The translations under genes were made by a program, and so were the position numbers. Below, in pieces: positions 6,230-11,937 of a stretch of DNA of 11,937 nucleotides (positions within the stretch are counted from its first letter, which is position 1; each line of letters begins with the position of its first letter). Source of the DNA: CAYFFO01 sp964342485 (GTDB lineage: Bacteria; Chloroflexota; Dehalococcoidia; Lucifugimonadales; CAJWER01); the NCBI GenBank assembly GCA_964342485.1, contig CAYFFO010000044.1:1-11937 (forward strand), given 5' to 3'. The notes under the pieces were generated by a model. That model did not search any database, was not told the DNA's origin, and worked only from the letters and a program-made list of their open reading frames with translations.

Positions 6230-7208
6230 TTGCACCTTTTACAAGCTCAAGAGCCTCGGCGTATGCAGATTCTCCTAATGGTACATAGCCTACCTCTCTA
6301 ACAAGTTTTCTAGCTTCAGTCAAATAAAACTCAACAAAAGCAGCAATCTCAGATTTTTCAAGTCTATTCTTGTTTATATATATAAAAAGCGGCCTAGAAA
6401 GTGGCTGATACGTTCCGTTTTCAATAGTCTCTGCGGTAGGCTTGATACATCCAGATCCATTATCTATGGCGATCAATTTCAACTTTTCGGCATTTTCTGC
6501 ATAATAAGAGTATCCAAAATACCCCAAAGAATTTCGGTCACCTGCAACCCCTCGAACTAAAACGTTGTCATCAGCTGAAGCAGTATAATCAGGCCTAGAA
6601 GCCTGTGCCTCTCCTACAATTTCTTCAGTAAAATAATCAAAAGTCCCGGAATCAGTATCACCACCATAAAGTCTCAATGGCCTATCAGGAAATTCGGATC
6701 GTACCTGATTCCAATTATTGATAGTAGATCCAGGTTCCCATATTTTCTTCAATTCTTCGACAGTAAGGCATTCTGCCCAATCATTTTTTGGATTCACAAT
6801 CACTGATAACCCATCTATACCCACTTTTAATTCTATATAATTAATCCCATTTTCTGTAGCTTGATCAACTTCTTTAGCCCTCATTTGTCTTGAAGCATCC
6901 GAAATATCAGTCTCTCCAACTGTAAATCTTTTGAAACCTCCTCCGGTACCTGATATACCAACATTTACATTTACATTAGAATGAATTTTATGAAAATCTT
7001 CAGCTACGGCTTCAGATACCGGAAATACGGTGCTAGAGCCGTCAATCTCAATTGTCCCACTTAAGCCAGCTTTTACACCATCCAATGTGTCAGATACAAC
7101 ATCTGTTTTATTATCTTGTCCACACCCTAATACCAATGTCAGTACAACTGGTACTAGCAATATACCAACAAATTTGGTTTGCTCAAGAAGTTTTTTAGTT
7201 AGAAACAT
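6230..7208 (-). CDS. pstS: PstS-family phosphate-binding lipoprotein, 3' end lost in the gap
   Basis: 326 residues are visible. This is the substrate-binding component that delivers phosphate to the PstCAB ABC transporter. The N-terminus is a lipoprotein signal: KK, a hydrophobic stretch at about 13-28, and lipobox VLGC with Cys29 as the lipidated residue. Binding-site motifs follow: DGSSTVFPV (56-64), SGTGGGF (86-92), DASRQM (104-109), and GGDTDSGTFDYF (182-193) with its phosphate-binding loop. The visible sequence ends at EALELVKGA, near but probably not at the true C-terminus; members usually continue some 20-30 residues. The start ATG has a strong AAAGGAG six bases upstream. A tandem TTAACA array 65 bases upstream suggests PhoP-type control. 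No pstC, pstA or pstB is seen, but they would fall in or beyond the gap if the operon continues. Homology is clear; phosphate specificity is by family. Confidence 0.87.
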
Positions 7209-7262
7209 TTACTCTCCTTTGATTTTTAACTTGTACACGCTATTCCTCTTAGTAAAGTTTAA

Positions 7263-7311
7263 ATATTATCGGTTAATTTATTATTAACATGGATTTAACA
7301 CTTGTTTAACA
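7263..7311 (-). promoter_or_regulatory. Pho box: tandem TTAACA repeats with 11-bp period upstream of pstS
   Basis: On the plus strand, TTAACA occurs at 7284-7289, 7295-7300 and 7306-7311, each separated by exactly 5 bases. A fourth, degenerate copy (TTAATT, 7273-7278) is in the same phase. Read toward pstS this is TGTTAA-N5-TGTTAA-N5-TGTTAA. Bacillus PhoP binds TTAACA-like repeats with about 5-base spacers, and the E. coli PhoB box has the same 11-bp periodicity. A possible -10, TAATAT (complement of 7263-7268), follows the last copy by 4 bases. The location 65 bases before pstS fits activation of pstS under phosphate limitation. Confidence 0.75.
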
Positions 7312-7340
7312 TTTTAGGGCGATAAATAGATACTAGATAA

Positions 7341-7369
7341 TTGAACTGCAAATCTCTGTAATTTACACT
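7341..7369 (+). promoter_or_regulatory. Weak candidate promoter for the gcv operon
   Basis: TTGAAC (7341-7346) and TACACT (7364-7369) are spaced by 17 bases, each matching the sigma70 consensus at 4 of 6 positions. The -10 overlaps the left arm of the large hairpin, so occupancy or extrusion of that element could affect initiation. Other AT-rich hexamers nearby (for example TATAAA at 7420-7425) are alternatives without a -35. Confidence 0.25.
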
Positions 7370-7403
7370 TTAGATATGGTCTGAAAACCATATCTAAAGT
7401 ATA
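7364..7403. repeat. Large perfect hairpin / inverted repeat between pstS and gcvT
   Basis: ACTTTAGATATGGT (7367-7380) and ACCATATCTAAAGT (7387-7400) are exact 14-base reverse complements separated by the hexaloop CTGAAA. Past one mismatch (7366/7401) two more pairs form, giving 16 of 17 paired positions. No T-run follows on either strand, and the flanking genes diverge, so a terminator has no obvious job here. It may be a dimeric operator or a leader-RNA structure of the gcv transcript. Confidence 0.6.
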
Positions 7404-7515
7404 CTGTAAGAACAGATACTATAAAAATATTACTGACAATTTCTCTTATCCACTGCTGAATTTAGTTTTTACACGATTATTGATATCAATTTCATGATCA
7501 GGAAAAAAGTTATTA

Positions 7516-8598
7516 TTGGCACTTAGAAAAACCAGCTTAAACGAAATACACATAGCTTCCGGTGGCCGCATGGTGCCATTCGGAGGTTGGGATATGCCAG
7601 TCCAATATTCCAGTATCTTAAATGAAGCCCGAGCGGTTAGAACATCAGCTGGGATATTCGATGTGTCCCATATGGGTAGAATTGAAATACAAGGACCAGA
7701 CGCTTCTTTGTTTTTGAATCGAGTTTTAAGCTCCAATATACCCAAACTCGCTATTGGAAGAGCCAAATATGGTGTGATCTGTAATGAAAGCGGAGGAATA
7801 ATAGACGACGCTATCATATACAGGCTTGGAGAAGATCGATACCTTCTAATACCTAATGCTGGTAACTCTGAAAAGGTCCAGGCATGGCTATCCAAATGGC
7901 ATATGAAGTCGGATGTAATTAAGATCAAAGTCTTAACAGATGAGGTTTCAATGGTTGCGCTGCAAGGACCGCAATCCGAAAAAATCTTATCCGAATTATG
8001 CAACTATTCCCTTTCTACAATCAAACTATTTAGAGCAATAGAAACTAAAGTGTTAAATGTAGAAGGAGTTATCGCTCGAACCGGATATACTGGAGAAGAT
8101 GGATTTGAAATCATGGTACCTTCGAAAAATGTTGAGGAGATATGGAACTCTCTTGTATCAAATGGAGCAGTTCCTTGCGGCCTTGGTGCAAGAGACGTTT
8201 TACGCCTGGAAGCAGGCCTACCACTGCATGGAAATGACATTGATACCAACACACATCCATACGAAGCTTGCCTAGGTAAGTTTGTTGACCCAGATAGAGA
8301 TGGATATGTTGCTGGACCTGCGCTGTCTAAATTAAGAGATGGAAAACTGACCAGAAAATTAGTGGGCTTCAATATGATAGGTAGAGGAATAGCGAGGCAA
8401 GGGCACAGCATATCGTATAACCAAGAATCTGTAGGAACAGTAACTAGCGGTAGCATATCACCGATCCTTGACAGAGCTATAGGCATGGGCTATGTTCGAG
8501 AAGACGTGTCTGGAGATAGAACGATACTCCAAATTGACGTTAGGGGACGTCTTATAGATGCTGAAATTACACCTTTACCATTCTACAAACGGAGTTAA
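7516..8598 (+). CDS. gcvT: Glycine cleavage system T protein (aminomethyltransferase)
   Basis: 360 residues, full length. It transfers the methylene group from the aminomethyl-lipoyl arm of H protein to tetrahydrofolate, releasing ammonia, in the cytoplasm. The N-terminal block KTSLNEIHIASGGRMVPFGG is typical; FDVSHMG (48-54), NESGGIIDDAI (90-100, containing the conserved catalytic Asp), ALQGPQS (148-154), ARTGYTGEDGFEI (187-199) and GLGARDVLRLEAGLPLHGNDID (222-243) follow in order, then the C-terminal barrel. The start is TTG at 7516: an in-frame TGA lies at 7495-7497, no ATG or GTG intervenes, AGGAAAAAAG precedes it by about 7 bases, and the next ATG (codon 19) would remove the conserved KTSLNE block. 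It is the first gene of T-H-PA-PB. The first-gene TTG may hold down translation of this subunit. Confidence 0.96.
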   Translation: MALRKTSLNEIHIASGGRMVPFGGWDMPVQYSSILNEARAVRTSAGIFDVSHMGRIEIQGPDASLFLNRVLSSNIPKLAIGRAKYGVICNESGGIIDDAIIYRLGEDRYLLIPNAGNSEKVQAWLSKWHMKSDVIKIKVLTDEVSMVALQGPQSEKILSELCNYSLSTIKLFRAIETKVLNVEGVIARTGYTGEDGFEIMVPSKNVEEIWNSLVSNGAVPCGLGARDVLRLEAGLPLHGNDIDTNTHPYEACLGKFVDPDRDGYVAGPALSKLRDGKLTRKLVGFNMIGRGIARQGHSISYNQESVGTVTSGSISPILDRAIGMGYVREDVSGDRTILQIDVRGRLIDAEITPLPFYKRS

Positions 8599-8601
8599 AT
8601 T

Positions 8602-8994
8602 ATGACGAGTCCAACAGATCGACAATACATTAAGGAACATGACTGGGTAAAAACTGAGTCCGAAGGGACTGTGATATTTGGGATAACTGATTATGCGCAG
8701 GAAAGCCTCGGAGATATTGTTTTTGTAGACCTTCCTGAGATAGAAACAAACGTTACACAATTACAGTCATTTGGAGAAGTAGAATCTGTAAAAGCTGTAT
8801 CTGAACTTATAGCACCCTTAAGCGGAAAGATTATTGAAAGAAATGAATCCGTAATCGAAACACCTGAGCTTGTGAATGACTCTCCCTACGATGATGGATG
8901 GTTGCTTAAAGTAGAGCTTACAGATAAGTCTGAACTTACGAACCTAATGTCCGCACAAGAATACGACACCTACCTTGCCGAAGGAGCTGTATAA
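8602..8994 (+). CDS. gcvH: Glycine cleavage system H protein (lipoyl carrier)
   Basis: 130 residues, normal length. It carries the aminomethyl group on a lipoylated lysine between P, T and L proteins. The hallmark order is present: YIKEHDWVK (9-17), FGITDYAQESLGDIVFVDLP (26-45), then GEVESVKAVSEL (58-69) with the lipoylation site Lys64, followed by APLSG and the NDSPYDDGWLLKV block. The ATG is 3 bases after the gcvT stop and is preceded by GGAG located in the final gcvT codons, so translation is tightly coupled. No lipoate ligase or synthase is nearby; lipoylation genes must be elsewhere. Confidence 0.97.
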   Translation: MTSPTDRQYIKEHDWVKTESEGTVIFGITDYAQESLGDIVFVDLPEIETNVTQLQSFGEVESVKAVSELIAPLSGKIIERNESVIETPELVNDSPYDDGWLLKVELTDKSELTNLMSAQEYDTYLAEGAV

Positions 8995-9003
8995 GGGATT
9001 TAG

Positions 9004-10335
9004 ATGTCTACTAATCAAAAATTCATTTCACCTTTTACTCCAAACACCGATCAAGATAAGAAAAAAATGCTTGATGCAATTGGGGTAACCAATGTCGAAG
9101 AACTATTCCTAGATATTCCAGAACAAAATAGAAATCCATCCTTGAATTTGCCAGCTCCTACATCTGAACTAGAACTCCGCAGAGAGATAGAAAAGATGGC
9201 AAGTCAAAACCAAACACCTGGAGAATATTCGTGTTTTCTTGGTGCAGGTTCATACCGTCATTTTGTACCTGCAGTCGTTAGGCAGATCGCTTCTCGAAGT
9301 GAGTTCATGACAGCTTACACACCTTACCAACCAGAAATATCTCAAGGCACACTACAGGCACATTACGAATTCCAGTCCCTGGTTTGTCAACTAACTGGGA
9401 TGGAAGTTGCAAATTCTGGTATGTACGATGGTTCCACATCATTAGCTGAAGCAGCATTAATGGCTGTAAGAATAACTAAGCGCAACCGTATATCGATCCT
9501 TGAATCAGTCTCTCCTTTTCAAAAGAGAGTTATCGATACATATGTTGAAGCTCCTGGCATTGAAATAGATTCTGTTCAAAATAGCATCGAATCAGTACCG
9601 GAAGAAACAGCTGCTCTTATCGTACAACAACCAAATTTTTACGGATATATTGAAGATCTTGACCGACTATCAAAAATAGCACATGCAAATGGAGCCTTAT
9701 TGATAGTATCTTGCGACCCTTTGTCCTTAGCGATGTTTAAATCTCCCAGTGACTATGACGCTGATATAGTTGTTTCAGAAGGCCAAACGCTAGGCATATC
9801 TCCTACTTTTGGAGGACCATACGTCGGTTTTTTTTCCTGTAAAAAAAAGTATATCCGACAAATGCCCGGTCGTATTGTAGGTAAAACTACTGATACTAAT
9901 GGCAAAACCGGGTATGTTTTAACTCTTCAAACAAGGGAACAACATATCCGTAGAGAAAAAGCTACATCGAATATTTGTACATCTGTAGGTTTAATAGCTC
10001 TTATGTCAACTGTATATATGGCTTGTCAGGGAAAGAAGGGGCTTCCTCACGTAGCAGAACTTTGTTATCACAAAGCCCACTATTTAGCTAAGTTGATTGA
10101 AAATTTGCCAGGATACTCTATCCCAATTAAAGGAACATTCTTTCGTGAATTTGTAGTTCAATGTCCATTACCACCTTCAGAAATAAATAGGAAACTAGAA
10201 AGATATAAAATCATCGGAGGACTAGATATTAGTGATAGAGTCCCCAACGGAATGTTATTTTGTTGCACAGAGCTGAATTCCCGTCCTGAAATAGAACATT
10301 TAGCGAAAGCTTTATCTGAGATAGGCAAATTATAA
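9004..10335 (+). CDS. gcvPA: Glycine dehydrogenase (aminomethyl-transferring) subunit 1
   Basis: 443 residues, matching the N-terminal-half subunit of split P proteins, as in many Gram-positive bacteria, thermophiles and Chloroflexota. Together with subunit 2 it decarboxylates glycine using PLP. Conserved blocks are visible: FLGAGSYRHFVPAVV (78-92), AYTPYQPEISQGTLQA (104-119), GMYDGSTSLAEA (139-150), GGPYVGFF (270-277), MPGRIVG (287-293) and LQTREQHIRREKATSN (308-323). As expected for this subunit it lacks the PLP-binding lysine. A good AAGGGA precedes the ATG by 5 bases. Within the gene there is a T8...A8 inverted repeat (9828-9848), through which the frame stays intact. Its stop codon overlaps the gcvPB start by one base. 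Confidence 0.97.
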   Translation: MSTNQKFISPFTPNTDQDKKKMLDAIGVTNVEELFLDIPEQNRNPSLNLPAPTSELELRREIEKMASQNQTPGEYSCFLGAGSYRHFVPAVVRQIASRSEFMTAYTPYQPEISQGTLQAHYEFQSLVCQLTGMEVANSGMYDGSTSLAEAALMAVRITKRNRISILESVSPFQKRVIDTYVEAPGIEIDSVQNSIESVPEETAALIVQQPNFYGYIEDLDRLSKIAHANGALLIVSCDPLSLAMFKSPSDYDADIVVSEGQTLGISPTFGGPYVGFFSCKKKYIRQMPGRIVGKTTDTNGKTGYVLTLQTREQHIRREKATSNICTSVGLIALMSTVYMACQGKKGLPHVAELCYHKAHYLAKLIENLPGYSIPIKGTFFREFVVQCPLPPSEINRKLERYKIIGGLDISDRVPNGMLFCCTELNSRPEIEHLAKALSEIGKL

Positions 10336-11816
10336 TGACTAACTCAAAAGAATTTGTAGTTGAAGATAATCGAAAACTTCTTATGGACCGTAGCGTATCT
10401 GGTAGGATTGGGACAACTCTGCCTTTATTGGATGTGCCAGAACAAACCCTGCCAGACACATCAATGTTACGTGACACACTGGAAATGCCAGAAGTTAGCG
10501 AAGGCGAAATTGTAAGATATTTCTCCCAGATAAGCCAGTTCAATTTTTCAATTGATCATAATTTCTATCCACTTGGTAGCTGCACCATGAAATACAATCC
10601 GAAGCTCAATGACGAAATGGCCGGGTTACCGGGATTATCTGAGATTCATCCCCATCAGCCACCTCATACAGTCCAAGGCGCACTCAAACTGATGTACGAC
10701 CTTCAAGTCTATCTCGCTGAGATCACAGGAATGTCTGGAACAACCTTAGCACCAATGGCTGGAGCGGAAGGTGAGTTGACAGGAATGTTGATGACAAGAG
10801 CCTATCATCTTGCAAAAGGCGATACTAATAGAACTTCAGTATTGATACCAGATAGTGCACATGGAACAAACCCCGCATCTGCTATTATGGCTGGATACGA
10901 GGTTATTACTCTTCCTTCAGACTCAAATGGAAACACAGACCTTGATGCATTAAAAGCAACGGTTGGTGAAAATATAGCTGGATTCATGCTAACCCAACCA
11001 AGTACATTAGGGCTTTTTGACACAAACATAAAAGAAGTTATTGAAATAGTTCGTAAAGCAGGTGGAATACTTTACGGTGATGGAGCAAATTTGAATGCTC
11101 TACTAGGAAAGGTAAAGCCAGGAGAACTTGGTTTCGATATAGTCCATTCTAACTTACATAAAACCTTCACCCAGCCTCATGGCGGCGGTGGACCAGGAGC
11201 TGGAGCAGTTATGGTAAGTGAACGAATGTTACCGTACTTACCCTCACCAATAGTGGCCCATAAAATTCAAGATGACGGCAACAGTAGTTACTCTCTATCA
11301 ACTCCTTCTAAAACCATAGGAAAGATGGGAGCATTTCAAGGAAATTTTGGAGCCCTTGTCAGGGCATACACCTATATTCGTACATTAGGTAAGGATGGAA
11401 TAGGTTCAATCGGAGAAGATGCCGTAATAAACGCAAACTACATTATGAGTCAATTAAAAGATGACTATTATTTACCCTACGACCGAACATGTATGCATGA
11501 AGTTGTTTTTTCCGCTAAACAGTTAAAGACAGATTACGGCGTTTCGGCTCTGGATGTAGCAAAAAGACTTATAGACTATGGTATACATCCACCCACAATG
11601 TACTTCCCTCTTATAGTCGAAGAAGCACTGATGATTGAACCTACAGAAACTGAGTCAAAAGAGACACTAGACAATTTCATTAGTATTATGCGCCAAATAG
11701 CAAAAGAAGCAAAAGAAGACCCTTCATTGCTTCACAACGCACCACATGATACTCCCAATACCCGTCTTGACGAAGCAGCAGCAGCAAGAACTCCCAATTT
11801 ACGTTGGACTAAATAG
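10335..11816 (+). CDS. gcvPB: Glycine dehydrogenase (aminomethyl-transferring) subunit 2, PLP-binding
   Basis: 493 residues, normal for the C-terminal-half P subunit, which carries the PLP cofactor. The signature HSNLHKTFTQPHGGGGPGAG (271-290) contains Lys276, the Schiff-base lysine. Upstream blocks NFYPLGSCTMKYNP (76-89), MSGTTLAPMAGAEGELTG (133-150) and DSAHGTNPASA (173-183), and the C-terminal MYFPLIVEEALMIEPTETES (at about 427-446), are all family-typical. The ATG overlaps the gcvPA TAA (TAATG), so the two subunits are made in step. It is the last gene of the operon; a 3' fragment of a minus-strand gene starts 42 bases beyond, with no obvious terminator hairpin between them. Confidence 0.97.
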   Translation: MTNSKEFVVEDNRKLLMDRSVSGRIGTTLPLLDVPEQTLPDTSMLRDTLEMPEVSEGEIVRYFSQISQFNFSIDHNFYPLGSCTMKYNPKLNDEMAGLPGLSEIHPHQPPHTVQGALKLMYDLQVYLAEITGMSGTTLAPMAGAEGELTGMLMTRAYHLAKGDTNRTSVLIPDSAHGTNPASAIMAGYEVITLPSDSNGNTDLDALKATVGENIAGFMLTQPSTLGLFDTNIKEVIEIVRKAGGILYGDGANLNALLGKVKPGELGFDIVHSNLHKTFTQPHGGGGPGAGAVMVSERMLPYLPSPIVAHKIQDDGNSSYSLSTPSKTIGKMGAFQGNFGALVRAYTYIRTLGKDGIGSIGEDAVINANYIMSQLKDDYYLPYDRTCMHEVVFSAKQLKTDYGVSALDVAKRLIDYGIHPPTMYFPLIVEEALMIEPTETESKETLDNFISIMRQIAKEAKEDPSLLHNAPHDTPNTRLDEAAAARTPNLRWTK

Positions 11817-11858
11817 ATACTATTAATCCAAAAAACTCAAAGTGTGTTTCAGCACTGC

Positions 11859-11937
11859 TTAATCAAATTTGAATGAATAAACATCTGAGTCTTTCATCCT
11901 AAACCGTAATTTCACAGGATGCCCTGCCAGGTTTGAA
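11859..11937 (-). CDS. C-terminal end of an unidentified convergent gene
   Basis: The minus strand is open from the window edge to a TAA (complement of 11859-11861), giving 25 residues that end GHPVKLRFRMKDSDVYSFKF-D. The pattern G-x-P-V-(R/K)-L-R-F-x-(L/M)-K-D-(A/S)-D-(L/V)-Y-S-F is one I recognise as the tail of large secreted or glycosidase-like proteins in marine bacteria, so this is probably a true coding end rather than a chance frame. Product and family cannot be named from so little sequence. Confidence 0.5.
   Translation of the reverse strand, partial: SNLAGHPVKLRFRMKDSDVYSFKFD

Larger units (their letters stand above)
7209..7515. other. Intergenic region between divergent pstS and gcvT
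   Basis: 307 bases without a supportable gene. From left to right it holds the pstS leader and ribosome-binding site, the TTAACA array, a weak promoter candidate, the large inverted repeat, and about 110 bases of AT-rich sequence leading to the TTG start of gcvT. I looked for the conserved elements of a glycine riboswitch, which often precedes gcv genes, and saw none. Confidence 0.6.

Noticed and set aside
6084..7208. A single 374-residue PstS read across the N run
   Set aside because: The gap length is conventional, so frame continuity over it carries no information and the left-hand residues do not look like a PstS end.
7404..7415. CTGT-AAGA-ACAG short dyad before gcvT as an SOS-type operator
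   Set aside because: Four-base arms are common by chance and the sequence matches no known LexA box class.
7312..7515. Glycine riboswitch upstream of gcvT
   Set aside because: Expected from knowledge of gcv leaders, but none of the conserved G-rich aptamer elements are present; the region is AT-rich with only the 14-bp hairpin.
7494..7526. Ten-codon ORF (ATG at 7494) overlapping the gcvT TTG start, possibly a leader peptide
   Set aside because: No ribosome-binding site before its ATG and no run of regulatory codons such as glycine; likely chance.
7446..8486. Long minus-strand open frames opposite gcvT
   Set aside because: They mirror the strongly conserved gcvT frame and show no recognisable protein features.
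9828..9848. T8-CCTGT-A8 inverted repeat in gcvPA as a slippage or frameshift site
   Set aside because: The frame is correct on both sides and the residues (VGFFSCKKKYI) align with the family; explained by Phe and Lys codons in AT-rich DNA.

Overview
The window is AT-rich bacterial DNA from a draft assembly: it contains a 100-base run of N at 6130-6229. Three things fit a marine, oligotrophic member of the Chloroflexota (SAR202 / Dehalococcoidia type). These are the mix of phytanoyl-CoA dioxygenase, TIM-barrel sugar isomerase, sulfatase-fold hydrolase and acetyl-xylan-esterase-like genes, a Ddn/F420-type deazaflavin oxidoreductase, and a split glycine dehydrogenase in the gene order T-H-PA-PB. 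The placement is an inference from gene content; there is no rRNA or marker gene here to confirm it.

Layout. Bases 1-1261 (+) hold the 3' end of a PhyH-family dioxygenase overlapping a sugar-phosphate isomerase/epimerase-like gene, apparently one catabolic operon. Bases 1293-3078 (-) hold two tandem paralogous alpha/beta hydrolases of the acetyl xylan esterase type. The first-transcribed copy has an intact Ser-Asp-His triad. The second has Asp at the nucleophile position. A sigma70-like promoter with an internal dyad lies upstream of the pair. Bases 3269-4290 (+) hold a small two-helix membrane protein and a Ddn-type oxidoreductase. Bases 4307-5698 (-) hold a sulfatase/alkaline-phosphatase-superfamily hydrolase with Thr where the formylglycine Cys/Ser should be. 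At 5881-6027 (+) there is a very short 4-oxalocrotonate-tautomerase-like gene. At 6230-7208 (-) there is a PstS-like phosphate-binding lipoprotein that runs into the assembly gap. From 7516 to 11816 (+) there is a complete gcvT-gcvH-gcvPA-gcvPB operon for the glycine cleavage system. The last 79 bases carry the C-terminal end of an unidentified convergent gene.

How the parts work together. The gcv genes supply the T, H and P (two-subunit) proteins. Dihydrolipoamide dehydrogenase (L protein) and lipoylation genes must be elsewhere. The left half looks like scavenging of organic matter (oxygenase, isomerase, esterases, sulfatase-fold enzyme). pstS stands for phosphate acquisition. Its upstream region has a tandem array of TTAACA repeats with an 11-bp period, matching the PhoP/PhoB box architecture, so phosphate control of pstS can be read from the DNA. 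The region between pstS and gcvT also holds a large perfect hairpin of unknown role.

I see no prophage, CRISPR, insertion sequence, tRNA or rRNA, and no evident novel multi-gene system. The most notable items are the Pho-box array, the Ser-to-Asp esterase paralogue, the Thr-type sulfatase-fold enzyme and the 14-bp hairpin.
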